A DNA stretch of 64,000 nucleotides from Aminobacter anthyllidis. Its GTDB lineage: Bacteria; Pseudomonadota; Alphaproteobacteria; Rhizobiales; Rhizobiaceae. The stretch covers positions 62,001 through 126,000 of the forward strand of contig NZ_JAFLWW010000001.1 in NCBI RefSeq assembly GCF_018555685.1, read 5' to 3'. Every line of letters begins with the position of its first letter. Positions within the stretch are counted from its first letter, which is position 1. Below, piece by piece: positions 38,424-47,980 of this stretch. The translations under genes and the position numbers were made by a program. A model generated the notes under the pieces. The model was not told the origin of the DNA. It did not search any database and saw only the letters and a program-made list of their open reading frames with translations.

Positions 38424-39418
38424 TCCGCTCCGCGCTCCATCGGCTGGATGCCGAGGCGTCGGAACAGCGCTGTGTCCTTGTCTTCGCCTGGATTTTCGGC
38501 GGTCAAAAGCGTGTCGCCGACGAAGATCGAGTTGGCGCCGGCAAAAAAGCACAGCGCCTGCATCTCGTCGCTCATCGCCGTGCGCCCGGCCGACAGGCGC
38601 ACGTGCGACTTCGGCATCATGATGCGGGCGAGCGCTATGGTGCGCACGAACTCGATCGGCTCGATCGGATCGGCATCGCCCAGCGGCGTGCCTTCGATCG
38701 GGATCAGCATGTTGATCGGCACGCTGTCGGGATGCTCTGGCAGGTACGCCAGCGTCACCAGCATGTCGACGCGGTCGGCCTTTTCCTCGCCCATGCCGAC
38801 GATGCCGCCGCAGCAGACCTTGATGCCGCTGTCGCGGACATTGGCGAGCGTATCCAGCCGGTCAGCGAACGTACGGGTGGTGATGATCTCGTTGTAGTAG
38901 CGCTCGGAGGTGTCGATGTTGTGGTTGTAGTAGTCGAGGCCTGCTTCTTTCAGCCGCTGCGCCTGGCCGAGATCGAGCATGCCGAGCGTCATGCAAGTCT
39001 CCATGCCAAGATCCTTCACGCCCTCGATCATGGCGACGACCGCGTCCATGTCGCGCTCCTTGGGGCTGCGCCATGCCGCGCCCATGCAGTAGCGGGTGGC
39101 GCCGGCGTCACGCGCCTTCTTGGCTTCGGCCAGAACGCGCTGCACTTCCATCAGCTTGGACGCCTTGAGGCCGGATTCATGGCGCGACGACTGGCTGCAA
39201 TAGCCACAATCCTCGGGGCAGCCGCCAGTCTTGATCGACAGCAGGCGCGAAAGCTGCACCCGGTTGGGGTCGAAATTCTCGCGATGGACAGTCTGGGCCT
39301 GGAAGATCAGGTCGTTGAAGGGCAGGTCGTAGATCGCCTGGGCATCCGCGCGGCTCCACCGAGGGCGTGCCCCGGTCAGCGGTTCCGCAGCTGCGTTCAG
39401 GTGCAAATCGGCGTTCAT
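38420..39418 (-). CDS. bioB: Biotin synthase
   Basis: BioB is the radical-SAM enzyme that inserts sulfur into dethiobiotin. The ATG at 39418 follows GGAGAGCGC and gives 332 residues. The radical-SAM cluster motif is [12 protein letters not shown]. The 2Fe-2S ligands are spread over later segments including [23 protein letters not shown] and HVRLSAGR. It is the first bio gene, 62 bases after nadC, the only sizeable gap in the vitamin block, so a secondary promoter there is possible. Confidence 0.97.
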   Translation of the reverse strand: MNADLHLNAAAEPLTGARPRWSRADAQAIYDLPFNDLIFQAQTVHRENFDPNRVQLSRLLSIKTGGCPEDCGYCSQSSRHESGLKASKLMEVQRVLAEAKKARDAGATRYCMGAAWRSPKERDMDAVVAMIEGVKDLGMETCMTLGMLDLGQAQRLKEAGLDYYNHNIDTSERYYNEIITTRTFADRLDTLANVRDSGIKVCCGGIVGMGEEKADRVDMLVTLAYLPEHPDSVPINMLIPIEGTPLGDADPIEPIEFVRTIALARIMMPKSHVRLSAGRTAMSDEMQALCFFAGANSIFVGDTLLTAENPGEDKDTALFRRLGIQPMERGAE

Positions 39419-39480
39419 GCGCTCTCCATTGCCAAGACGTATCGTTGCCATACCCACCCGGGGCGGGACCATTGCCCCGG

Positions 39481-40332
39481 TCAGGCGGCCGTGTCCAGCC
39501 CAATATCGAGGATCGGGGCGCTGTGCGTCAGCCAGCCGACCGAAATCAGGTCAACGCCGCTGGCGGCGATGGCGGGTGCGGTGGTGGGGTTGACCCGGCC
39601 CGAAGCCTCGGTGATCGCCCGTCCGCCGACCATTTTCACGGCGGTTGCCAGCATCTCAGGCGACATGTTGTCGAGCAGCACGGCGTCGACGCCAAGCGCC
39701 AGCACTTCGTCCAGCTGGCCGAGTGTGTCGACCTCAATTTCGATCTTCACCAGATGCCCGACATTGGCCTTGGCTCGCTCGAGCGCCTGCTTCACTCCGC
39801 CTGCTATGGCGATGTGGTTGTCCTTGATCAGCACGGCGTCGTCGAGGCCGAAGCGGTGGTTGGAGCCGCCGCCAGCGCGCACCGCGTATTTCTCCAGCGC
39901 CCGCAGGCCGGGCGTCGTCTTGCGGGTGCAGACGATGCTCGCCTTGTGGCCACGCACGGCCTCGACGATGCCGGATGTGGCGGTGGCTATGCCGCTGAGA
40001 TGGCAAAGGAAGTTGAGCGCCACGCGCTCGGCGGTCAGCAGCCCGCGCGCCGGTCCGCTGAGCGTGGCGATCACATCGCCGGCCACAAGCCTGCTGCCAT
40101 CAGGCATGGCGACCTTCATCTCGATTGAAGGATCGATCAGCCGAAAGGCGAGTGTCGCCAGGTCGAGCCCGGCAACCACGCCCGGCTGGCGCGCGGCGAG
40201 CACGACTGTCGCCCTGATATCGGCGGGCACGATGGCGTCGGTGGTGATGTCGCCAGCGCGGCCGAGGTCTTCCAGCAGTGCGGCCCGAACCAGCGGTTCG
40301 AGCATGATCTGGGGCAGGGGCGAGAGGTTCAT
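39481..40332 (-). CDS. nadC: Nicotinate-nucleotide pyrophosphorylase (quinolinate phosphoribosyltransferase)
   Basis: NadC joins quinolinate and PRPP to give nicotinate mononucleotide. The product is 283 residues. Conserved segments are [70 protein letters not shown] and [14 protein letters not shown], containing the PRPP- and quinolinate-binding Arg, Lys and His residues. It starts three bases after nadB. Besides the aspartate route, it would also use quinolinate formed from 3-hydroxyanthranilate cleavage, whose dioxygenase is encoded 13 kb away. Confidence 0.97.
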   Translation of the reverse strand: MNLSPLPQIMLEPLVRAALLEDLGRAGDITTDAIVPADIRATVVLAARQPGVVAGLDLATLAFRLIDPSIEMKVAMPDGSRLVAGDVIATLSGPARGLLTAERVALNFLCHLSGIATATSGIVEAVRGHKASIVCTRKTTPGLRALEKYAVRAGGGSNHRFGLDDAVLIKDNHIAIAGGVKQALERAKANVGHLVKIEIEVDTLGQLDEVLALGVDAVLLDNMSPEMLATAVKMVGGRAITEASGRVNPTTAPAIAASGVDLISVGWLTHSAPILDIGLDTAA

Positions 40333-40335
40333 GTG

Positions 40336-41870
40336 TCAGGCGCTCCGGGCAAGCGGCTTGAGGTCGAGTTCGGCGGCAATCTTTGATGCTGCGTCGAGCG
40401 TGAGCGTCGAGCGGCGCGCGACAGCGCTCCGCGTCGGATAGTCGGCTCGGCAATGGGCGCCGCGGCTTTCCATGCGGCCGAGCGCCGAGATAGCCATCAT
40501 CAGCCCGACCGCCGCCGGATCCGCGCAGGCATCAGTCCCGCTCGCCAGCGGCCAGAGGGTGGAAGCCGCGTCCCGCAGGCCGTCACCGTCGCGCAGCACG
40601 CCAAGCGCGGGCGAAACGATGTTCCGCACGACGATCGGATCGGGGCGGTTCGGCATTTCAATCGGCAATGCCGGCCCCACAGGGCGGATCGCCGCGCTGG
40701 AAACGCTCTTTGCCACCCAGCTGGCCATCACCACGGCCTCGGTCAACGAATTGCTGGCGAGCCGGTTGGCACCGTGCAGGCCAGTCGAGGCGACTTCGCC
40801 GCAAGCCCAGAGACCCGCCACCGAGCTGCGGCCCTCCGCGTCCACGGCGATGCCGCCCATATGATAATGCGCCGCAGGTCGAACCGGGATCGGATCGACT
40901 GCAGGGTTGATGCCGGCCTCGTGGCAATAGCCCGCGATCGCCGGGAAGCGCGTGGCGAAGTTTGTGCCGAGACAGGCGCGGGCGTCGAGGAAAACGCGGT
41001 GCCCCCGTGCCAGATGGCGATAGACGCCGCGCGCCACCGCATCGCGCGTGCCAAGTTCCGCGCCTGGCATGTCGGCGAGAAACCGCCTGCCGGTCTCGTC
41101 GATCAGAATGGCACCTTCGCCGCGAACCGCTTCGCTGATCAGCCGCATCGGGCGTGCTGCACTGTCGAGTGCTGTTGGGTGAAATTGCACGAATTCGAGA
41201 TCGGCGAGTTCGGCCCCCGCGCGCGCGGCAAGCGCCAGGCCCTGGCCAAAGCAGCCGAGCGGATTGGTCGATTGATGGAACAGGCCGCCGACTCCACCGG
41301 TGGCAAGCACGACGCGGCTTGTGGCCAGCACAATGGCACCCGACATTCCAGCGGCAAGGACGCCTGCGATGGCGCCGCCTTCCAGAAGGAGCCGCCGGGC
41401 CTCGAAACCCTCGATGACAGTAACTGAAGGCGTTCGCCTGACGGCGGCTACAAGTGCGCGCATCAACGCGCTGCCGGTTGCGGCGCCGGCCGCGTGGACG
41501 ATGCGGCGGCGGCTATGCGCGGCCTCCAGGCCAAGGCTCGGCTCGCCATTCGGCATCAGGTCGAAAGCGACGCCGAGACGTCTCAACCTGTCGATCGCCG
41601 CGGGCGCTGCTTCGACGATCCGACGAATCACAGCTTCGTCGCACAGGCCGTCGCCGGCGGCGAGCGTATCCGCAATGTGGAGCGCGGGGCTGTCGTCCGA
41701 GCCGATGCAGGCAGCAAGCCCGCCTTGCGCGAGCGCGCTCGATGCCTCGGCGCCGAGCGGTGCCGCCGACAGAAGCACGACCGGTTCAGGCGCCAGTTCG
41801 AGCGCGGTCATCAGCCCGGCCAGGCCACCGCCGATGATTATGGAACGGCCCGCGAGGTCGCGAAAGTCGC

Positions 41871-41874
<4 letters not shown>
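40336..41874 (-). CDS. nadB: L-aspartate oxidase
   Basis: NadB is the flavoprotein that oxidises aspartate to iminoaspartate for quinolinate synthesis. The product is 512 residues. The FAD-binding N-terminus is [17 protein letters not shown], followed by [14 protein letters not shown]. The active-site regions include [48 protein letters not shown] and [17 protein letters not shown]. It overlaps nadA by ATGA. The iminoaspartate product is passed to NadA, whose gene lies immediately upstream. Confidence 0.96.
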
Positions 41875-42845
<971 letters not shown>

Positions 42846-42855
42846 CGTCATCCAT

Positions 42856-42884
42856 ATGCTTAGCATGAGCATAAGCACTGTCAA
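42856..42884 (-). promoter_or_regulatory. nadA promoter with overlapping dyad operator (candidate NadQ site)
   Basis: On the minus strand a perfect -35 box, TTGACA, lies at 42884-42879. Immediately downstream is a dyad: TGCTTA at 42857-42862 with TAAGCA at 42872-42877 on the plus strand, and an inner pair ATGCT (42856-42860) with AGCAT (42868-42872). The dyad fills the spacer between -35 and the expected -10, the classic place for a repressor. It lies 12 bases beyond the stop of the NAD regulator gene and just before nadA. Confidence 0.65.
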
Positions 42885-42896
42885 GCGGCAATTGGA

Positions 42897-43841
42897 TTAT
42901 TTGGTTCCGGCGACCGCGTGCTCGTCGAGAACAGCGTGGCGGAAACGGAACAGCTTTGCCGGCCGGCCGCCGGTGTCGGAACTCATTTCGCCAGTTTCTT
43001 CAACAAGATCCTGCTGTTCGATGAGACGGCGGAAATTCTGCTTGTGGACAAGCAGTCCGGCCAACGCTTCCACGGCGCGCTGCAACTGCAGCAAGGTGAA
43101 GGATGGCGGCATCAGTTCGAACACCACCGGGCGGTATTTGATCTTGGTCCTCAGCCGGGCAATGCCGGTTGCCAGGATGCGCCTGTGGTCGCCAACCATA
43201 GGCTTGCCGGGCATTGCAGGTGCGTCGCCGATGTCCTTTGCCCGTGCGGCCTCTTCGACAAGACCTGCCTCGAAGAGCAGTTCGTAGCGCTGCAACACCA
43301 GTTCTTCGTTCCATGGGCGACCGTCGAAACCGAACGCGCTTCCAGCGCGGCGCAGGCGATTCTGGCGCTTGTCCTGTTGCTCCGCCGTGTCCGCCCACTG
43401 GCGCAGGCGTGGCACGATGAGCTCCTGGATGATGTTTGGCGCGCCGGTGCGATGATCCTCCCAGGGGAAGAACTCATACCAGCCGCGCCAGCTGCCCGGC
43501 GGCGTTCCGTGCGCCGGCTCGACGCGGGTCAGGCCGAGGTAGCTGATCGAGATCACCCGGCCAGCCGGCCCGTCGCTGCCGCGGTCTCGGTCGGCGAAGG
43601 TATAGAGCTGCTCGATGTAGCCAAGCGGATGCCCTGTCTGCTGCTCGACCCAGTTGCGCAGGCCCGATTGCAGTGAGCGGTGGCCGAGTTCGAACGGTCC
43701 GGAGGGCAGGGCGGCTGCCTCCTTGATCGTCAGCACCACCGGGTTGCCGTTGGGGGCTGCAACAAGCACCGCGATCAGGTCCGCGCTGATCGCGTGGCGC
43801 TCGGTCGCGCTTTGTTGGGTAGCCCCTGGTGTATCCCGCAT
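42897..43841 (-). CDS. nadQ: Nudix-like NAD biosynthesis regulator (NadQ/NrtR type)
   Basis: This 314-residue protein matches, by length, content and position, the alphaproteobacterial NAD regulator NadQ, a Nudix-related domain fused to a winged helix. The N-terminal part has a Nudix-like beta-alpha core with a degenerate Nudix box (GPFELGHRSLQSGLRNWVEQQTG) in which the catalytic REUXEE residues are lost, as expected for a sensor. The C-terminal part (FTLLQLQRAVEALAGLLVHKQNFRRLIEQ) is the likely DNA-binding winged helix. It is encoded immediately upstream of nadA on the same strand, with the probable operator between the genes. Confidence 0.75.
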   Translation of the reverse strand: MRDTPGATQQSATERHAISADLIAVLVAAPNGNPVVLTIKEAAALPSGPFELGHRSLQSGLRNWVEQQTGHPLGYIEQLYTFADRDRGSDGPAGRVISISYLGLTRVEPAHGTPPGSWRGWYEFFPWEDHRTGAPNIIQELIVPRLRQWADTAEQQDKRQNRLRRAGSAFGFDGRPWNEELVLQRYELLFEAGLVEEAARAKDIGDAPAMPGKPMVGDHRRILATGIARLRTKIKYRPVVFELMPPSFTLLQLQRAVEALAGLLVHKQNFRRLIEQQDLVEETGEMSSDTGGRPAKLFRFRHAVLDEHAVAGTK

Positions 43842-44080
43842 CTTGCCCTGGTTGGTTCCGGTTCGTCCTCATCGGAAGGCCAGTCGGATCAAAGGTCAAC
43901 ACCCAATCACCTGCCGCCGACTTCTGCTGTACGCAGTGCCTGGCAGTTATTGGCCTGTAGGAACAAGAAAATCCACATTGTGGGCGGGATTTATGCGTGA
44001 CGCAGGGTAACAGCGTACTTGCCGGCCGCGAGTTTGTATCGCTTTGAGCGGAATGAAGATTTGACGGAAGGCACGAGGGT

Positions 44081-44112
44081 ACCCGGCATGGTCGAGCGCA
44101 ACCATGCCGGGT
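44081..44112 (-). terminator. 12-bp perfect stem-loop after the orphan binding-protein gene
   Basis: ACCCGGCATGGT at 44081-44092 and ACCATGCCGGGT at 44101-44112 are exact reverse complements with an eight-base loop, 13 bases beyond the binding-protein stop at 44126. There is no T-tract. It is probably a 3'-end stabiliser or Rho-dependent end for an abundant message. The adjoining stretch 43842-44080 holds the nadQ promoter region and nothing else I can identify. Confidence 0.65.
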
Positions 44113-44125
44113 CGAATGCTCAGTG

Positions 44126-45301
44126 CTAGTCGGCTGCCGGCATCTTGCAGTCGGCAGCGTAGCTGTCGCTATGGGCGGTCAGCACCTTGGTGTCGGTCTT
44201 GAGCACCATCTTGCCGTCGGCGCCCTTCTCGGCCTTCAGCGAATACCAATCCTGCACCGGGTGCTGGTTGGGGCCGAACTTGAACGATCCGCGCACCGAA
44301 GGGATTTCCTGGGTCAGCAGCGCCTTGCGGAACGCCGGCAGGTCGTCGACGCCTGCCTTTTCGAGGCCGGTGCCTATCAACAATGCCGCGTCATAACCCT
44401 GCGCGGCATAGTACGTGATCGGCCGGTCGCCGAACTTGGCCTTCCAGGCGGCGACGAAGCTCTTGTTGACCGGATTGTCGAAGTCGTCGTTCCAGTGGCT
44501 GGTGACCTTCACGCCTGCTGCCGCGTCGCCCACCGCGCCGACGATGACCTGGTCGAGGGACGCCGGATGGACGACCATCGGGATGTCCTTGAGCAGGCCT
44601 GCCTGCTGGTACTGGCGCATGAAGGCGATGCCGAGCCCGCCCGGCTCGAACTCGTAGACGACGTCGGGCTTGGCGGCACGGATCTGCGCCATCTCGGCGG
44701 CGAAGTCGGTCTGGTCGAGGCCGGTGTAGGTCTCGCCGACAACCTCGCCCTTGTAGAAGCGCTTGAAGGCGCCCATCGTTTCCTTGCCGGCCTGGTAGTT
44801 AGGTGCAATCAGGAAGGCCTTCTTGTAGCCGAGCGACTGGGCGAGCGCGCCAGCGCTTTCGCCTTGGCTGTCGTCTTGCCAGGAGCTGACGAAATAATTC
44901 GGGTGGCAATCCTTGCCGGCGAAGGTGGCGGACGCGGTGTTGGCGCTGACATAGATCGCATCGCCGTCGAGGATATCGGGCAGGGCTGCAAATGCGACGT
45001 TGGCGAAGACCATGCCGGTGAACAGCTTGATGCCCTCGTCGCTCAACATCTTGTCGGCGATCTGCTTGGCGTTGCCGGGCTTGAGGCCGTCATCCTCCAC
45101 GACGAGTTCGACGTCCTTGCCGCCGAGCTTGCCTTTGTTTTGCTCGATGGCGAGCTGGAAGCCGTCTCGGATATCCTGGCCGAGATAGCCGGCCGGCCCC
45201 GAAAGCGTGGTGATCATGCCGATCTTGAGCGGGTCTTCGGCATAGGCCGCGCTGACGGACAGTGCCATGATGGCCGCCGACAAAATTCCCTTGAAATGCA
45301 T
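44126..45301 (-). CDS. Orphan Liv-type (HAAT) ABC substrate-binding protein
   Basis: This periplasmic binding protein has 391 residues from the ATG at 45301, which has GAGGAAC upstream, and a signal peptide (MHFKGILSAAIMALSVSAAYA). It belongs to the leucine/aromatic-compound family: KIGMITTLSGPAGYLGQDIRDGF and APNYQAGKETMGAFKRFYKGE. It is a close paralogue of the binding protein at 54789, by eye about 60 percent identical, ending in the same YAADCKM. No permease or ATPase genes adjoin it, so it may share the importer at 56.0-59.4 kb. The two Cys residues (KDCHPNYF and ADCKM) probably form a disulfide. Confidence 0.88.
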   Translation of the reverse strand: MHFKGILSAAIMALSVSAAYAEDPLKIGMITTLSGPAGYLGQDIRDGFQLAIEQNKGKLGGKDVELVVEDDGLKPGNAKQIADKMLSDEGIKLFTGMVFANVAFAALPDILDGDAIYVSANTASATFAGKDCHPNYFVSSWQDDSQGESAGALAQSLGYKKAFLIAPNYQAGKETMGAFKRFYKGEVVGETYTGLDQTDFAAEMAQIRAAKPDVVYEFEPGGLGIAFMRQYQQAGLLKDIPMVVHPASLDQVIVGAVGDAAAGVKVTSHWNDDFDNPVNKSFVAAWKAKFGDRPITYYAAQGYDAALLIGTGLEKAGVDDLPAFRKALLTQEIPSVRGSFKFGPNQHPVQDWYSLKAEKGADGKMVLKTDTKVLTAHSDSYAADCKMPAAD

Positions 45302-45611
45302 CAGATTTGTTCCTCTTCCCCAAAGTTTCCCCCCGCTCCAACTCAGCTGCCGCAATTCTGGATCGCGAGATGTGCTGAGCCTTTGCAGGCAAAAAGGTGT
45401 TTCAAAGGGAGGGCAGCAGGCAGGCGGCCGCACGCTTTCCCGAGGCTGTGGCGTCAGCTCACAACCTTCGTTCAAGATAGAGACCGCAAGCAACAGCTGC
45501 TCCTCCGCAGTGTTGTCCAATCGGCCAAGCTTGGCCCAACCAGCATTCCGGTAAATGGAAAACTCGTCATCCAGGTGTGACGGGTGGGAATACCAATCGT
45601 ATAGCGATTAC
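45302..45611. other. Regulatory region upstream of the orphan binding-protein gene (310 bp)
   Basis: No gene is supported here, although the frame of the binding protein stays open for part of it. It contains a perfect 14-bp palindrome, GGCCAAGCTTGGCC, at 45523-45536, and LysR-like dyads at its far edge: ATAC-N5-GTAT at 45590-45602 and CGTATA-N9-TATACG at 45598-45618, the latter reaching into the end of the LysR gene. CTTTG and CAAAG flank a 16-base loop at 45378-45403. Confidence 0.45.
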
Positions 45612-46547
45612 TTATACGTCATGGCGCGCGAGGTCGGCGGCTGTGCGGCGCAGCGTCTCCACCAGCACCTCGGCTGCCGGCGACAGGCGGGCATTCGTCC
45701 GGGTGGTGATGCCCATTGGCATGGCGGTAGCGCGCAACGTCACCGGCAATATCACGATGGCGCCGGCGGCGGCCTCGCGGCGCGCGACCTGGGCGGGGAA
45801 CACGCCGAGATAGTCGGCGTCGATCAACAGCGCCCTGTTGGTCAGCAGCGAAACGGAATCCACCGCATGCGACGGCGGTTCGAGGCCTTCCTCGCGAAAG
45901 GCGATGTCGATCTGTCGGCGCAGGCTGGTTTCCTGCGGCGGCAGGATCCATTCCCAGCCGATCAGGTCGGCGAGGTTGAGCTCGCTGCGCTCGGCCAGCG
46001 GATGGCCGCGGCGCGCGACGACGCAGGCGATGTCGTCCATTAGCACCTCCTGCACGACATTCAGCCGGTCGCGCTGCTCGGACAGGCGCCCCACCACCAT
46101 GTCGAGCTCACCGGCACGTAATGCCGGGATCAGCACGTCGTTGGTGCCCTCGACGATCTTGACCACGAGCTTGGGCCGCTCCTTGCGCAGGCGGGCGATG
46201 GCGGTCGGCAGCAATTCGGCCGAGGCCGAAAGCAGCGTGCCGATAGCGACACGGCCGCCGGTGCCGTCGCGCAGGTCGGCGAGATGTTCCTCGGCATGGG
46301 CGAGCTGGGTGATGACGAGACGGGCGTGCTCGGCCAGCGTGTCGCCGAACATCGTCGGCACCACGCCGCGATTGGTGCGGTCGAACAGCCTCGCCTTGGT
46401 CAGCGCCTCGATTTCCTGCAGCGCCTTGGTCACCGCCGACTGGGTCATGTTCAGGCGCTTGGCGGCGCGCACCAGATTGCCCTCTTCGACGATCGCCACG
46501 ACCATGCGCAAATGGCGGATGGTGAGACGGCTGGTGACGAGTTTCAT
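45612..46547 (-). CDS. LysR-family transcriptional regulator (first of two)
   Basis: This 311-residue regulator has an N-terminal winged helix (RLTIRHLRMVVAIVEEGNLVRAAKRLNMTQSAVTKALQEIEALTKARLFDRTNRGVVPT) and a LysR substrate-binding domain with RVAIGTLLSASAELLPTAI. The domain resembles the GbpR/PcaQ group, which respond to sugars or aromatic acids. It is divergent from the flavin monooxygenase gene with a T-N11-A type dyad between them, so it probably activates the monooxygenase-HOD-hydrolase operon in response to the substrate or an intermediate. Confidence 0.88.
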   Translation of the reverse strand: MKLVTSRLTIRHLRMVVAIVEEGNLVRAAKRLNMTQSAVTKALQEIEALTKARLFDRTNRGVVPTMFGDTLAEHARLVITQLAHAEEHLADLRDGTGGRVAIGTLLSASAELLPTAIARLRKERPKLVVKIVEGTNDVLIPALRAGELDMVVGRLSEQRDRLNVVQEVLMDDIACVVARRGHPLAERSELNLADLIGWEWILPPQETSLRRQIDIAFREEGLEPPSHAVDSVSLLTNRALLIDADYLGVFPAQVARREAAAGAIVILPVTLRATAMPMGITTRTNARLSPAAEVLVETLRRTAADLARHDV

Positions 46548-46584
46548 CGGAGCCTTGCCTTCAAGTCGTTGCGTCAGAGTTGAT

Positions 46585-46605
46585 ATTCCAAATCCTCATA
46601 GGAAT
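46585..46605. promoter_or_regulatory. LysR-type dyad between regulator and monooxygenase genes
   Basis: ATTCC at 46585-46589 and GGAAT at 46601-46605 are reverse complements separated by exactly 11 bases, the T-N11-A arrangement of LysR recognition sites. The dyad lies 38 bases before the LysR start and about 170 bases upstream of the divergent monooxygenase gene. A second, partial element (GAATTTCC then GAGAATTC) follows directly. Confidence 0.5.
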
Positions 46606-46776
46606 TTCCAGAGAATTCACTTGTCTGAATGTCCAATCGCTGGAAACTTGCCATGAGGAGGCGTTGGCGGCGCGAGGCGTTGCCAGTGCGCGGAGGTATT
46701 TCGGCTTGAGGTCGCCCGTTGCGGCCCGGGCCCCAGACGTCGGCAGGATTTGCCGCACGGGGAGGACAATCCAGAC

Positions 46777-47934
46777 ATGACCGAGAAAACCGGAGCCGGG
46801 CGCCACGCGGAGATCGCAGGCGCTGGAATTGGCGGCCTGACCACGGCCGCAGCATTGGCCCAGCGCGGCTGGTCGGTGACCGTGCATGAGCGGGCACCGA
46901 ACCTGCGTACCTTCGGCGCCGGCATCTACATCTGGAGCAACGGCCTGCGCGTGCTGAAGGCGATCGGCGCCTATGAGCAGGCCATTGTCGGCGCCCATAT
47001 CGGGCCGCAGTTCCATACCCGCGACCACGACAACACCACGATGGAGGAAATCCCCATCAACGGTCAGGGCGACGCCAGGCTGATCACCATCCTGCGCGAG
47101 CAACTGATCAATTCGCTGGTCGACACCTGCCGCCGCAGCGGCGTCGAGATCATGACCAATTCGGAAGCGGTGGGCGCGACATCAGAGGGCGAGCTGCTGC
47201 TCGCCGACGGCACGCGACGCAAGGCCGACCTCGTTGTCGGCGCCGACGGCATCAATTCCAAGGTGCGCGACTCGCTCGACCTGATGATGTACCGCAAGCA
47301 TCTCGGCTATGGCGCGATCCGCATGCTGATTTCGCGCGACGACGCCGACGTGCCGACAGCAGATCGCGACCGCTACATCGAATATTTCACCGGCACCCGC
47401 CGTATCCTCTACACTCCGGCCAGCGCGACCGACCTCTATGTCGCGCTGTGCTGTGCCGCCGACGACACCGACGCGCTGAAGGTTCCGGCCGACCGGGCGC
47501 TGTGGACCGAGTCTTTCCCGCATCTCGCCCATCTTGTCTCGCGTTTCGGCGACGCCGGGCGCTGGGATGCCTTCGAGGTGGTCAAGCTCAAGAAGTGGAG
47601 CAAGGGCCGCACGGCGATTCTCGGCGATGCAGCCCATGCCATGCCGCCTTATCTCGGGCAGGGCGGCGGCTGCGCGCTGATGAACGGCCTTGGGCTCGCC
47701 GCTGCCGTGGCCGATGCGGTCGACATCGAGCAGGCGCTGGTCGCCTGGGAAGAGCGCGAACGGCCGATCACCGAGCACACCCAGGACACGGCCGAACGTC
47801 TCGGCGACATGAATCTCTGGCCCGACGACGTCCGCTCGCAGGTGATGAAGATCACCGGCAAGAGCCGCGAGATCGGCGCCGAGCGCATGAAGACTGCGCG
47901 TCATGCGCCGACCGCCACCGAGCCGCTCGCGTGA
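46777..47934 (+). CDS. FAD-dependent monooxygenase, MHPCO/AqdB-like
   Basis: This class A flavoprotein monooxygenase is 385 residues from the ATG at 46777, downstream of GGGGAGGA. It has the Rossmann GxGxxG (AEIAGAGIGGLTTAAALAQRGW), the DG motif (VVGADGINSKVR) and the GD motif (AILGDAAHAMPPYLGQGGGCALMNG). The segment RTFGAGIYIWSNGLRVL closely recalls 2-methyl-3-hydroxypyridine-5-carboxylate oxygenase of Mesorhizobium, a ring-opening enzyme. With a HOD-type dioxygenase next, an alternative role is 3-hydroxylation of a 4-quinolone, as by AqdB/Moq. The reaction is not settled. Confidence 0.85.
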   Translation: MTEKTGAGRHAEIAGAGIGGLTTAAALAQRGWSVTVHERAPNLRTFGAGIYIWSNGLRVLKAIGAYEQAIVGAHIGPQFHTRDHDNTTMEEIPINGQGDARLITILREQLINSLVDTCRRSGVEIMTNSEAVGATSEGELLLADGTRRKADLVVGADGINSKVRDSLDLMMYRKHLGYGAIRMLISRDDADVPTADRDRYIEYFTGTRRILYTPASATDLYVALCCAADDTDALKVPADRALWTESFPHLAHLVSRFGDAGRWDAFEVVKLKKWSKGRTAILGDAAHAMPPYLGQGGGCALMNGLGLAAAVADAVDIEQALVAWEERERPITEHTQDTAERLGDMNLWPDDVRSQVMKITGKSREIGAERMKTARHAPTATEPLA

Positions 47935-47980
47935 CCAGTGAACATCGGGCGCGAAGCGCCCCAGATTTCGGAGACTTCAG

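Noticed and set aside
38258-40441. 727-codon open frame antisense to bioF, bioB and nadC
   Set aside because: All three opposite-strand genes are unambiguous; this frame spans their boundaries and has no recognisable domain.
45598-45618. CGTATA-N9-TATACG dyad as operator of the orphan binding-protein gene
   Set aside because: It lies about 300 bases upstream of the gene and partly inside the LysR coding end, so it is noted but not given as a separate operator.
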